A stretch of DNA of 64,000 nt from Mycobacteroides chelonae (GCA_014204435.1 JACHLF010000001.1:1-64000), one strand, 5' to 3'. Shown: positions 27,735-36,333, counted from the stretch's first letter. Notes: generated by a model not told the origin, from the sequence alone. Made by a program: numbers and translations.

Positions 27735-28661
27735 CTAGGCGGGCTTGATACCGCCGATGTGTTCGGTGATTCCGTCCGCGCAGCGCACGAGGGCTTTGGC
27801 GCGAGTGGTGATCTCCGCGTCGGTGAGGTCGTCGGCGATGTAGAGGCTCGCGACCATGGCCTGCTTGCCGTTGTGGTCGTAGACGGGGGCCGACATGACG
27901 TTCACCCGGTGACGCACTTTCGCGCCGGAGCCGACGGTGTAGTTCTCGCTGCGCAGGTAAACGCGCTCGCCGATTCCCGACACGATCTCGCCGAGGAGTG
28001 CGCGCAGTTCGTTGGGGATGTCGCCGGGTACGCCGGCCATCAACGAGTACAGCTGCCGGCCCGCGGGGGTCAGTAGTTCGACGAGGTAGCCGTCGGCGCG
28101 GCATTCCTCGATCACCTTGCGCAGGCGGTCATCGGCAGTACGGCCGGGGGCCGTCGGGTCCTTGGCCAGCCAAGAGGCAACGGTCTCGTCGGTGTCCCAG
28201 AGCACGAACATCAGGCCCACCGGCGGGGTGAACGGGTAGCTCTGCCCGACTTCGACCCGCACCGGGTGGTCGGGATCGCTCACCACCTCCAGCACGGTCA
28301 CCCGATCGCTGACCACTGCGGATAGCGCCGCGCTGTGTCCGAATTCGCGGGTGAGCGTCAACAATCGATCGCGGCTGGCGGGCTTGGCGCGCAGCGATTC
28401 CTGGGCGGCCCTACCGATGCGGATGAGTGCCGGGCCCAGGCTATACGTCTTGTCGCGGTCATCGCGGACCAAAAACCCCGACTCGGCCAGGGTCGTCACG
28501 ATGCCCAAGCAGGTGGGCTTGCTCAGGCCGAGGCGGCGTGCCAACTCAGAGAGTCCGAAGCGCTCGGTGCGGTGGCACGCCAGGAAATCGAGCACGGCCA
28601 TGACTCGTTCGGTGGGTGGCGACGTCCTGCCTGCCCCGTTGTCCCGATCTTCGACCACCAC
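27735..28661 (-). CDS. IclR-family transcriptional regulator
   Basis: A 308-residue regulator from GTG 28661, which has AGGAGG 5 bases before it; a longer frame to 28745 would run over the operator region. The N-terminal winged helix-turn-helix includes RFGLSELARRLGLSKPTCLG, and the rest is an IclR effector domain (SLYIADDLTDAEI near the end). It is divergent from the DUF1214-like/SDR/sulfotransferase operon, and two perfect inverted repeats lie in the shared gap, so control of that operon and of itself is likely. The ligand is unknown. Confidence 0.88.
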   Translation of the reverse strand: MVVEDRDNGAGRTSPPTERVMAVLDFLACHRTERFGLSELARRLGLSKPTCLGIVTTLAESGFLVRDDRDKTYSLGPALIRIGRAAQESLRAKPASRDRLLTLTREFGHSAALSAVVSDRVTVLEVVSDPDHPVRVEVGQSYPFTPPVGLMFVLWDTDETVASWLAKDPTAPGRTADDRLRKVIEECRADGYLVELLTPAGRQLYSLMAGVPGDIPNELRALLGEIVSGIGERVYLRSENYTVGSGAKVRHRVNVMSAPVYDHNGKQAMVASLYIADDLTDAEITTRAKALVRCADGITEHIGGIKPA

Positions 28662-28730
28662 CGAAACCTCCTGTGCCCCTGTGCAGCTCCTGGCATTCTT
28701 GACGTACCTGGCAAGGCGCTCTAATGTCGG

Positions 28731-28764
28731 GGTAGATTCTACCACTGCGGTACAAATCTGTACC
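28731..28764. promoter_or_regulatory. Two adjacent perfect inverted repeats, probable IclR operators
   Basis: GGTAG-ATT-CTACC at 28731-28743 and GGTACA-AATC-TGTACC at 28749-28764 stand 5 bases apart, with centres about 19.5 bases apart, near two helical turns. They share the GGTA half-site core. The second ends 14 bases before the ATG of the downstream gene, overlapping the likely promoter or start region. IclR proteins often bind such paired sites; the assignment here is by position. Confidence 0.65.
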
Positions 28765-28777
28765 AGTCAGGAGCGCC

Positions 28778-29950
28778 ATGTACAGCCAGGCATTCACCGC
28801 CGCCATCGCGGAAGCCGAGGAGCTGATCGTCGCCGCGCCCCACATAGAAACAGAGGCCGACCTCCTCGAGGGGCTTCAGTATCTGGCGCAGGGCATTGCG
28901 GCCTGTACCCACATGGCATTTCACACCGACCGCGATCATCCTTTCCTACTCTCGGGCACCGGGCCGTTCACGAAGATGGGACTGGACAACCCCGACACCC
29001 TCTACTTCGGCGCACGCGTCAACGGCGAGTACGAGTACGTTGTCACCGGAAAGCGCGGCACCACTGCTGATTTGAGCTTTCAGGTGCTCGGCGGCGGTGA
29101 CTACACCGATAAGAACGTCCCAGGCAGCGCCATCGCCTTCGACGACCGCGAGATCCACATCGAGGGCGATGGCAGCTTCGAGGTTCGCTTCGGCCCCGGA
29201 CCTGCCAGTGAATCGCGACCCAATTACTTCACCTTGGCGCCGGGGCCGGCGCAGCTGGTCATGCGCGAGGTGTACAGCGACTGGCGCCAGCAGCGCGGCA
29301 GTCTCGCCATCGCGCGGTCCGACACCGCCGGCACCGCGCCTGCTCCGCTGACTCGGGAACAGATCGAAAAGCGTTACGCCAGTGCGGGTAGACAGCTGGT
29401 GAACCGGGTCAAGACGTGGCTGCAATTCCCCAAATGGTTCTACGACAACCTGCCCGTCAACACCATGACCGAGCCGCGACTCACCCCCGGTGGTCTGGCC
29501 ACGCAGTTCTCCTCGGCGGGGCACTATGACCTGGCCGACGACCAGGCGATGATCATCACCGTTCCTAAGTCAGATGCGCCGTACCAGGGTTTCCAGCTGG
29601 GGAGCCTCTGGTATGTCTCGCTCGACTACATCAACCACCAAACTTCGCTCAACGCGAGCCAGGCTCAGGTCGACCCGGACGGAAACATCCGGATGGTGGT
29701 GAGCAACGCCAATCCCGGTGTCGCCAACTGGATTGAAACGCTGGGCCATCGGCGGGCATACCTACAGTTCCGCTGGCAGCGGGCCGACCGGCAGCTCACC
29801 GCGGCCGACGGCCCGACGGTCGAGGTGGTCGCTATCGGTGACGTACCCACCAGACTTCCGTACCACCAACAGAACCAGATCGGTGCGGAGGGCTGGCGCA
29901 GTCGTATCGCGGAGCGTCAGCGGGCCATCGGCGCAAGGATGTTGGGCTGA
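28778..29950 (+). CDS. DUF1214-like protein (Rv3531c type)
   Basis: A 390-residue soluble protein with no signal peptide. AGGAG lies 4 bases before the ATG. The C-terminal region (GSLWYVSLDYINHQTSLN, then NIRMVVSNANPGVANWI) resembles DUF1214. Order with the next two genes is that of Rv3531c-Rv3530c-Rv3529c, which sit beside kshA in M. tuberculosis. Biochemical function is unknown. The stop overlaps the next start by one base. Confidence 0.75.
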   Translation: MYSQAFTAAIAEAEELIVAAPHIETEADLLEGLQYLAQGIAACTHMAFHTDRDHPFLLSGTGPFTKMGLDNPDTLYFGARVNGEYEYVVTGKRGTTADLSFQVLGGGDYTDKNVPGSAIAFDDREIHIEGDGSFEVRFGPGPASESRPNYFTLAPGPAQLVMREVYSDWRQQRGSLAIARSDTAGTAPAPLTREQIEKRYASAGRQLVNRVKTWLQFPKWFYDNLPVNTMTEPRLTPGGLATQFSSAGHYDLADDQAMIITVPKSDAPYQGFQLGSLWYVSLDYINHQTSLNASQAQVDPDGNIRMVVSNANPGVANWIETLGHRRAYLQFRWQRADRQLTAADGPTVEVVAIGDVPTRLPYHQQNQIGAEGWRSRIAERQRAIGARMLG

Positions 29951-30732
29951 TGAGTCTGATTTTCGAGGGCAAGGTTGTCGTCGTATCCGGCATCGGTCCG
30001 GGCCTGGGTGCCGCGCTGGCGACCAAATTCGCGGAGGCCGGTGCGGATGTCGTTCTCGCGGCGCGTACCCAGTCGCGCCTGGATGAGGTGGCCGAGCAGA
30101 TCACCGCCTGCGGACGCAAGGCGCTGGCGGTGGCCACGGATATCACCGATGAAGACAGCGTCGCCAATCTTGTCGAGCGCGCGACCGAAACCTTCGGCAG
30201 TATCGACGTTCTGGTCAACAACGCGTTCAGCGTTCCTTCGATGAAGTCCCTGGAGAAGACGGACTATCAGCACATTCGCGATAGTGTCGAGCTCACTGTG
30301 GTGAGCACGCTACGGCTGACTCAGCAGTTGGCCGCCTCCCTTGCCCAAGCGAAGGGCTCGGTGGTCAACATCAATTCGATGGTCATCCGGCACTCACAGG
30401 TTCGCTATGGCAGTTACAAGATTGCCAAGGCGGCACTGCTGGCCATGTCCCAGTCGTTGGCTACCGAGCTGGGGACACAGGGAGTACGAGTGAATTCTGT
30501 TGTACCCGGATATATGTGGGGTGAGAACCTCAAGGGTTACTTCGAACACCAGGCTAAGAAATACGGCGGCACCGTCGAGCAGATCTACGAATACACGGCA
30601 GCCAATTCCGACCTGAAGCGATTGCCGACCACCGACGAGGTGGCCAACGCGGTGCTGTTTCTCGCGTCCGACCTGGCGAGCGGGATCACCGGCCAGGCCC
30701 TCGATGTCAACTGTGGCGAGTTCCACGCCTAG
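29950..30732 (+). CDS. Short-chain dehydrogenase/reductase (Rv3530c type)
   Basis: A 260-residue Rossmann-fold SDR. SGIGPGLG at 13-20 is the coenzyme glycine motif, VLVNNAF is the NNAG equivalent with Phe in place of Gly, and the catalytic Ser, then YGSYKIAKAA with Tyr and Lys, follow. The last 50 residues form a typical SDR C-terminus (FLASDLASGITGQALDVNCG). It is translationally coupled to the gene before. Substrate unknown; context suggests a hydroxy- or ketosteroid or acyl derivative. Confidence 0.85.
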   Translation: MSLIFEGKVVVVSGIGPGLGAALATKFAEAGADVVLAARTQSRLDEVAEQITACGRKALAVATDITDEDSVANLVERATETFGSIDVLVNNAFSVPSMKSLEKTDYQHIRDSVELTVVSTLRLTQQLAASLAQAKGSVVNINSMVIRHSQVRYGSYKIAKAALLAMSQSLATELGTQGVRVNSVVPGYMWGENLKGYFEHQAKKYGGTVEQIYEYTAANSDLKRLPTTDEVANAVLFLASDLASGITGQALDVNCGEFHA

Positions 30733-30746
30733 CCAAGGAGTTTCCC

Positions 30747-31910
30747 ATGAGCTTTGAATCAAGCGCAGAGCGCACCAGCGTCGGCACCGTCGACGATCTG
30801 CACGAGTCGGCTACCCGGCTCATCGGACTTGATGACTTCGGGGACGGCTCCGTCGACAATTACCGCGAGGCCCTTGGTGTCCTGTTGGACTCGTACCAGG
30901 GCGAGGCCGGCCTGACTCCCTTGGGTTCCAAGATGTCTCGGGTTTTCCTGCGGGGCGCATTGGGTGCACGGCTACTCAGCGAGGCCGCTTTCAAAGCGCA
31001 CCCCGACTATGCGCAGGTCGACATCGACCGCCCGATCTTTGTCACCGGTCTGCCTCGAACCGGCACCACGGCGCTGCACCGCCTGCTCAACGCCGATCCG
31101 ATGCACCAGGGGCTGGAAATGTGGCTGGCCGATTTCCCGCAGCCACGCCCGGCTCGGGACACTTGGGATAGCAATCCGGTGTATCAACAGCTGGAGGCGC
31201 AGTTCTCGAAACATCATGTGGAAAACCCGGAGTTTATGGGGCTGCACTACATGTCGGCCACTGAGGTCGAGGAATGCTGGCAGCTGTTGCGCCAGTCGGT
31301 GCACTCGGTCTCCTACGAGTGTCTTGCCCATGTGCCGTCATACGCCCAGTGGCTCTCTCGGCAGGATTGGACACCGGCGTACCGGCGCTACAAGTCAAAC
31401 CTTCAGTTGATCGGACTCAACGACATCGAAAAGCGTTGGGTGCTTAAGAATCCGAGCCACCTGTTCGCGCTCGATGCGCTGATGGAGGTGTATCCGGATG
31501 CGCTGGTCATCCAGACGCACCGCCCTGCCGAAACCATCATCGCCTCGGTCTGCTCGCTCAACGAGCATGCGACATCAGGTTGGTCGGAGACCTTTGTCGG
31601 AGCGACCCTGGGGGCCGATCAGCTGGACACCTGGGCCCGCGGCCTGGAGTCCTTCAAGTCCGCGCGTACCACGTACGACGAGGCGCAGTTCTGCGATGTC
31701 GATTACTTCGACTTCATCTCCGACCCGATCGGCACGGTCGAGTCGATCTACCGGTACTTCGGGCTGGAACTGTCGGCGTCTGCTCTGGTCGAGATGCAGA
31801 AGATGAACGACGAAAGCCAAAGGGGTCCGCGCGCACCGAAACACGTCTATTCCTTGGCTGATTACGGGCTGAGCAAGGAAGTGGTGATGGAGCGCTTCGC
31901 AGGGCTGTGA
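30747..31910 (+). CDS. Sulfotransferase-family protein (Rv3529c type)
   Basis: A 387-residue member of the PAPS sulfotransferase family. TGLPRTGTTAL at 100-110 is the 5'-phosphosulfate loop, and the RPAETIIASVCSLNEH region with YFDFISDPIGTVESIYRYFG downstream provides the 3'-phosphate-binding and C-terminal blocks. AAGGAG precedes the ATG. It is the third gene of the IclR-flanked operon. The acceptor is unknown. The CysD-CysNC pair that makes PAPS is encoded 3 kb away. Confidence 0.85.
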   Translation: MSFESSAERTSVGTVDDLHESATRLIGLDDFGDGSVDNYREALGVLLDSYQGEAGLTPLGSKMSRVFLRGALGARLLSEAAFKAHPDYAQVDIDRPIFVTGLPRTGTTALHRLLNADPMHQGLEMWLADFPQPRPARDTWDSNPVYQQLEAQFSKHHVENPEFMGLHYMSATEVEECWQLLRQSVHSVSYECLAHVPSYAQWLSRQDWTPAYRRYKSNLQLIGLNDIEKRWVLKNPSHLFALDALMEVYPDALVIQTHRPAETIIASVCSLNEHATSGWSETFVGATLGADQLDTWARGLESFKSARTTYDEAQFCDVDYFDFISDPIGTVESIYRYFGLELSASALVEMQKMNDESQRGPRAPKHVYSLADYGLSKEVVMERFAGL

Positions 31911-32649
31911 CCCGGGTAGCCGTCATAGGGGCGGGTGCGACCGGAGCATTGGCGGTACTGCACCTATTGCGGAACGACGATATCGCGAAGTGGACTGCCG
32001 CCCAAGGCGCATCGACCGCAGCCGTTGCCGCCGGTTGACGTTCCGGACTTCGTCCCCGAACACGGCCAGGTACTGCAGCGCTCCGTAGGGTACATCCGGG
32101 AGGTTATCGCCACGGGCAGTGACGTGCGCGCGGCTGGACGCACTGCGCCCTCGTGCCGGCGATCTCTGGGCTGCGATGACCACCGATGAGCACCGACAAT
32201 TCCTGCGGAAGTGCCACAGGCGGTGGGATGTTCATCGACATCGGGTGGCTCCGCGGACGGCCGCTCGGATAGACGGCTACTTGGCCGAAGGCGAGCTGAG
32301 GATTCATCGCGCGGAGCTGACGGGTGCCGAGGCCACGGATGCCGGGGCTCGGGTAACGCTATCCACAAGTGAGGTCCTGGATGTGAGCGCGGTGATCACC
32401 TGCACGGGTCCGCGATACGACGTCACCTCCGGCGCCGATCCGTTGTGGAGCCAGTTGCTTGCCGATGGTCTGGCGCGGCCCGGACCTCTGAACCACGGGC
32501 TGGACACGGACACCGACGGAAGGCTGCTGTCCGGTAATGCGCGGATATGCACACTCGGCCCTCTGTGGCGCGGGAACCGCTGGGAAACAACAGTATTCGC
32601 TGAGATCAGGGCGCAGGCCCACGCCTTGGCGGCGCTGATAGGGTCGTAG
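31907..32649 (+). pseudogene. Decayed FAD/NAD(P)-binding protein gene
   Basis: Three remnants lie in order. GTG 31907, overlapping the sulfotransferase stop, starts VTRVAVIGAGATGALAVLHL, a dinucleotide fold. After about 25 codons the frame is lost near 31977. A second frame carries SGLPPKAHRPQPLPPVDVPD and a short following segment to about 32125. A third frame, from about 32122 to the stop at 32649, gives ARLDALRPRAGDLW, RRWDVHRHRVAP and VITCTGPR. These match successive parts of one flavoprotein family (NAD_binding_9 like), normally about twice this length. An internal deletion and at least one frameshift are needed to explain it. Confidence 0.8.
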
Positions 32650-32650
32650 T

Positions 32651-33085
32651 GTGCGTGTGCTGGTGCAGCGGGTTGCCTACGCGACCGTGACCGTCGAGAG
32701 GGAAGTGGTCGGCGCTATTCGCCCGGAAGCGGGGCAGGGCTTGCTTGCTTTGGTGGGCGTCACCCACGAAGATGATGCCGGGAAGGCTGCTCAGCTCGCC
32801 GAGAAGTTATGGCAGTTGAGGATTCTCGACGACGAGAAGTCCGCGGCGGACCTCGGGGCCCCCATTCTGGTGGTCAGCCAATTCACCTTGTACGCCAACA
32901 CCAAGAAGGGGCGACGTCCGGCATGGAACGCGGCGGCGCCCGGCGATGTCGCCGAGCCGCTCGTCGCGGCGTTCGCAGACGCCTTGCGGAACCTGGGCGC
33001 CCAGGTGGAGGCCGGGGTGTTCGGCGCGCATATGCGGGTGGAACTGGTCAACGACGGCCCGGTGACCGTGCTGCTGGAGCTTTAG
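32651..33085 (+). CDS. dtd: D-aminoacyl-tRNA deacylase
   Basis: Hydrolyses D-amino acids wrongly attached to tRNA. The 144 residues carry the N-terminal [15 protein letters not shown] strand, [15 protein letters not shown] at about 76-90 with the catalytic Thr, and [11 protein letters not shown] at the C-terminus with the cross-subunit Gly-Pro. The insert after LRILDD is short, as in actinobacterial forms. Starts with GTG. It ends tail to tail with the next gene, one base apart. Confidence 0.95.
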   Translation: MRVLVQRVAYATVTVEREVVGAIRPEAGQGLLALVGVTHEDDAGKAAQLAEKLWQLRILDDEKSAADLGAPILVVSQFTLYANTKKGRRPAWNAAAPGDVAEPLVAAFADALRNLGAQVEAGVFGAHMRVELVNDGPVTVLLEL

Positions 33086-33086
33086 C

Positions 33087-33584
33087 TCAGCCGTCGCCCG
33101 GAGGAGGAGCGGTGCAGATCGGGTCGAGGCAACCCTCGGCAACGGCATGCGCGATGCTGTCGGACAGGCGCGGGCACCCGCGTATCCGCGCCGTGTTGGC
33201 GCCTTTCTCCCGCATCTGAGCGAAGAAGGCGCATTGCCCGGAGGCTGCGGTATTCCATTGCACGGCAGTGTGGTTGATGCCGAGCTTCTTCACCATGACC
33301 GAGCCGTGGCAGAACCGGCAGTCGACTTCTTGCAGGCCCGAGGTCAGATATCGCTGCTTGTCGCTCTCGGTCGCCTCGTATAGAAGTGCGGCCTGCTCTG
33401 GGTTGTGGTCGAATGCGGGAGCCTTCGACCACCGGCCGTTCGGTCTGCCTGATCCAGCGGATTCGTGAGCCTCGTCCTCCCCGTGGGCGCCATGCAAAGC
33501 CAGCATCGACTGAGCCAGCTCCTCCACGCTCGGAGGGCTGGTATTTTTCTCAGTCAAGGAAGACCCCGCTGAAACTTCTGTCAT
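33087..33584 (-). CDS. Conserved Cys-rich protein (Rv3527 type)
   Basis: A 165-residue protein, downstream of kshA by 4 bases on the same strand, so co-transcribed. The first half is polar and low in complexity. The second half has DCRFCHGSV, then SGQCAFF, RGCPRLS, and EGCLDPICT: six Cys and several His that could bind a metal or iron-sulfur cluster. Position next to kshA matches Rv3527 in M. tuberculosis. No function is assigned. Confidence 0.75.
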   Translation of the reverse strand: MTEVSAGSSLTEKNTSPPSVEELAQSMLALHGAHGEDEAHESAGSGRPNGRWSKAPAFDHNPEQAALLYEATESDKQRYLTSGLQEVDCRFCHGSVMVKKLGINHTAVQWNTAASGQCAFFAQMREKGANTARIRGCPRLSDSIAHAVAEGCLDPICTAPPPGDG

Positions 33585-33588
33585 CGCA

Positions 33589-34788
33589 CTAGCTTTGCGT
33601 CGCCTCGGCGGGGGCTTCGGCCTCGGCTTGGGCTTCTGTAGAAGCCTTCTTGTCCGCTTGCCGCTTCAGGTTTTCGTCGACTTCGCCCTGCCAGAATTCG
33701 TTGGCTTTGGTGGTGTCGATTTCGAGTTCGAAGCGGTCGGTCATCTCGGCGGTGACGTCGGCTTTGTCGACGTAGAACTGTGAGTACCAGCGGCGCATCT
33801 GGTACACGGCGCCGTCTTCTTCGACCAGCAGTGGGTTGTCGATGCGGGTCTTGTTCTTCCAGATCTCGACGTCTTGCAGGAACCCTTGTCCCACACCCTT
33901 GGTCATCGCGCGCGAGAGCTTGCCGGTCATCTTCTCGTCCATGCCTGCGGGCTTTTGGACGATGACGCCGTATTGCAGCACAAAGGAGTTCTGATCGATG
34001 GGGTAGTGGCAGTTGATCAGGATCGACTCGGCCTTGTAGCCGCCGTAGTTGTTGTGCAGCCAGTTGATCATGAAGGACGGCCCGAAGTAGGAGGCCTCCG
34101 AATCCAGGATCTGCTCGCCGGTGTACTGCGAGGAGCCGCCCAGCTGCACGTCGGGGCGCCCGACGGTGCGCAGATACTGGGAGGCGATGTGGCCTTCGAA
34201 GACATTCTTGAAGTACGTCGGGAATCCGAAGTGGATGTAGTAAAAGTGCGCCATATCCGTGACGTTGTCGACGATTTCGCGGCAGTTGGAGCCCTCGATG
34301 ACGATGGTGTTCCAGTCCCAGGTGGTCCAGCCCTCGTCGGAGAACTCCGGGATCTCGGGTATCTCGACGTCCTCGGTGGGGCCGTTGCCTTCGGCGTCAT
34401 GCCACACGAACAGCAGACCGCCTTTGACGTCGGTGATCCAACTGCGAGTGCGGGCCAGCTTGGGGGTGCGCTTGGCGTAGGGCACCAGCTTGCACTTGCC
34501 GTCACCGCCCCAGCGCCAATCATGGAACGGGCAGGCGACATTGTCGCCCTTGACGGAGCCCTGCGACAGGTCCCCGCCCATGTGGCGGCAGTAGGCATCA
34601 AGGACCTTGAGCTCTCCCTGAGTATCGGCGAACACCACCAGCTTGGTGCCGAACGCGTCGATCGCATGGGGCTCGCCGTCCCTGAACGACTCCGCCACGC
34701 CCAGGCAGTGCCAACCACGCGCATAACGCGTCGGAAGCTCACCAGTGTCGATCTCGCGAACGCCGATTCCTGCGGTGTCTGTGCTCAT
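33589..34788 (-). CDS. kshA: 3-ketosteroid 9-alpha-hydroxylase oxygenase KshA
   Basis: Rieske non-haem oxygenase that hydroxylates C9 of 3-ketosteroids, opening ring B in sterol catabolism. From ATG 34788 (GGAGG 9 bases upstream) it has 399 residues. Rieske ligands are Cys67, His69, Cys86 and His89. DNVTDMAHFYYIH supplies His181 and His186 for the mononuclear iron. The C-terminus is an Ala/Glu-rich tail. The KshB reductase is not in the window. A KstR-type operator lies 54 bases upstream. Confidence 0.96.
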   Translation of the reverse strand: MSTDTAGIGVREIDTGELPTRYARGWHCLGVAESFRDGEPHAIDAFGTKLVVFADTQGELKVLDAYCRHMGGDLSQGSVKGDNVACPFHDWRWGGDGKCKLVPYAKRTPKLARTRSWITDVKGGLLFVWHDAEGNGPTEDVEIPEIPEFSDEGWTTWDWNTIVIEGSNCREIVDNVTDMAHFYYIHFGFPTYFKNVFEGHIASQYLRTVGRPDVQLGGSSQYTGEQILDSEASYFGPSFMINWLHNNYGGYKAESILINCHYPIDQNSFVLQYGVIVQKPAGMDEKMTGKLSRAMTKGVGQGFLQDVEIWKNKTRIDNPLLVEEDGAVYQMRRWYSQFYVDKADVTAEMTDRFELEIDTTKANEFWQGEVDENLKRQADKKASTEAQAEAEAPAEATQS

Positions 34789-34841
34789 GGCGGGCTGCCT
34801 CCAGTGTTTCGATGCTGGCCGCTGTAGCGACCTTCTCCAAC

Positions 34842-34855
34842 TAGAACATGTTACA
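34842..34855. promoter_or_regulatory. KstR-type operator upstream of kshA
   Basis: TAGAAC-AT-GTTACA, flanked by AAC before and GTTTT after, matches the KstR consensus with one outer arm altered. It lies between kshA and the decayed reading frames that point the other way, so it once may have served both directions. Confidence 0.8.
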
Positions 34856-34861
34856 GTTTTG

Positions 34862-35186
34862 GTGCCCGAGGACGCAAGAAATGTGGTTGTTACGAGCACA
34901 AACAAGCACTCGGAGGTTGATATGGGCGGTTGGCTCGAGGATGTCGGTGTCGTGCGGCTCGCTGCGTTATCGCCTACCGGATTTGCCGGTGTCCACCGTG
35001 CGGTGCGCGATATCAGTGCGCGCGCACTGGGCCTGACGCCGCTGAACCTCTGAGGACGTCCCAACCCACGAATCGGCAGCGCTGGCCGAGTTCCCCGAGC
35101 AGTTTGCCGTCGATGTGTCCGCGGTGGCGGAGGGTGTCGAGCTGTATCAGTTGCTGCCCGATAGGCGGGTGAATCTGCCGGGCTAG
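34862..35186 (+). pseudogene. Decayed reading frames between kshA and the carbonic anhydrase gene
   Basis: Two coding-like fragments lie in different frames. The first ends at 35053 and includes GGAGG and an ATG at 34922 starting MGGWLEDVGVVRLAALS. The second, about 35058-35186, ends with ESAALAEFPEQFAVDVSAV and then VELYQLLPDRR before a stop. The second faintly resembles the C-terminal half of carboxymuconolactone-decarboxylase/AhpD-like proteins, but I am not sure. A KstR-type operator sits just upstream. Apart from these, the 407-base gap 34789-35195 holds nothing I can identify. Confidence 0.4.
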
Positions 35187-35195
35187 GGTCTGCGC

Positions 35196-35717
35196 ATGCC
35201 TTTGTACTCACTCGACGGAAAAAGCCCGAACGTCCACCCTGAGGCGTTTGTGGCACCGACCGCCTGCCTCGTCGGAGATGTCACGGTCGAGGCCGGCGCC
35301 TCGATCTGGTTCAACACGGTCCTTCGTGCCGACTACGCGCCGATCATCATCCGCGCGGGCGCCAACATCCAGGACGGCTCCGTGCTGCATAGTGACCCGG
35401 ACGTGCCCGTCGACATCGGTGAGGGTGCCACGGTCGCACACATGTGCTTGGTGCACAGCTCGACGATCGGGGCGGGCGTCCTGATCGGTAACCACGCCAC
35501 TGTTCTCGACCGTTGCACCGTCGGAGCCCGCACCATGGTGGCCGCGGGCTCGATGGTGCTGGGCGGCACGCACATTCCCGAGGACGTGCTCGTGATGGGC
35601 TCGCCTGCGAAGGTCAAGGGACCGATCTCGGGCACCCCGGCGGAGTTCCTGACCAAGGGCGTGCCGGCGGCGTACCAGGAGCTGGGCAAGCGCTACCGGG
35701 CAGGTTTGGACACGTAG
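35196..35717 (+). CDS. Gamma-class carbonic anhydrase-like protein (Rv3525c type)
   Basis: A 173-residue left-handed beta-helix protein made of hexapeptide repeats (VGDVTVEAGASIWFNTVLRAD region onward). Metal-binding His residues appear in VLHSDPD and AHMCLVHSSTIG. The second motif has HS where HG is usual. Gamma-carbonic anhydrase homologues vary in activity; some bind other ligands. It neighbours kshA as in M. tuberculosis. Confidence 0.85.
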   Translation: MPLYSLDGKSPNVHPEAFVAPTACLVGDVTVEAGASIWFNTVLRADYAPIIIRAGANIQDGSVLHSDPDVPVDIGEGATVAHMCLVHSSTIGAGVLIGNHATVLDRCTVGARTMVAAGSMVLGGTHIPEDVLVMGSPAKVKGPISGTPAEFLTKGVPAAYQELGKRYRAGLDT

Positions 35718-35722
35718 CACGC

Positions 35723-36211
35723 TTACGCCGGTCCTGGTGCCTTCGTCAGCTGGAGGCATTCGGGGACGTTGAAGAGCCGTTGCATCCGCTGCTCCCTCGC
35801 GGGGAGCTGTGACCTTACGTCGGCGGTGGGGACGACCTGTGGGTCGGTCAGCGTGAGTTGTCGGCCTGCCTGTACCAACTCGGCGCCACCCCGGGCGGTG
35901 ACATTGCGTACCCAGTCGGCGGCCGGCCCGTACGGCAGCAGGATCAGGACGGTGTCGCCGTCGGTGTCGAAGGCTTCGACCGGCGTCTGGTAGGCCTGGC
36001 CGCTGCGCCGGCCGATATGCCGGATCACGGCGGTCGAGGTGGTGGTTGTTCCGGCGGTGGCCATGATCTTGGGGTTGGTCACCGCCCGGTTGAACCGGCG
36101 TATCGCCGTGAGAATCGGACGTATCCGCAGGCGTATACCTGCCACGACCAGCGTGAACAATACGAGCGGTAGTGCGACGACGACGCAGATCACGATCAGG
36201 GCGACAACCAC
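35723..36211 (-). CDS. Membrane-anchored F420/deazaflavin-dependent nitroreductase-family protein
   Basis: A 162-residue protein with an N-terminal membrane helix (VALIVICVVVALPLVLFTLV) and then a split-barrel Ddn-like domain (RRSGQAYQTPVEAFD and LLPYGPAADWVRNVTARGGAEL). These are characteristic of mycobacterial DUF385/deazaflavin-dependent nitroreductases. It starts with GTG at 36211. Convergent with the carbonic anhydrase gene, 5 bases apart. Substrate unknown. Confidence 0.82.
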   Translation of the reverse strand: MVVALIVICVVVALPLVLFTLVVAGIRLRIRPILTAIRRFNRAVTNPKIMATAGTTTTSTAVIRHIGRRSGQAYQTPVEAFDTDGDTVLILLPYGPAADWVRNVTARGGAELVQAGRQLTLTDPQVVPTADVRSQLPAREQRMQRLFNVPECLQLTKAPGPA

Positions 36212-36288
36212 GCGACCAGGCTACTGGCATCCAATCGGGGTGTGACGGGGATCTCTGCACGTGCGCCCCACTTTCCCCTGGGACTTTT

Positions 36289-36307
36289 TTAGGCTTGCCT
36301 TACCTAA
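36289..36307. promoter_or_regulatory. IdeR-like iron box upstream of fprA
   Basis: TTAGGCTTGCCTTACCTAA agrees with the 19-base IdeR consensus TTAGGTTAGGCTAACCTAA at 15 positions, with both outer arms (TTAGG and ACCTAA) intact. It ends 26 bases before the fprA ATG, where a bound repressor would block transcription. IdeR represses in iron sufficiency, so fprA would be raised when iron is scarce. Confidence 0.7.
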
Positions 36308-36333
36308 TGGTTTCCGAATTACAAGGGGATGGC

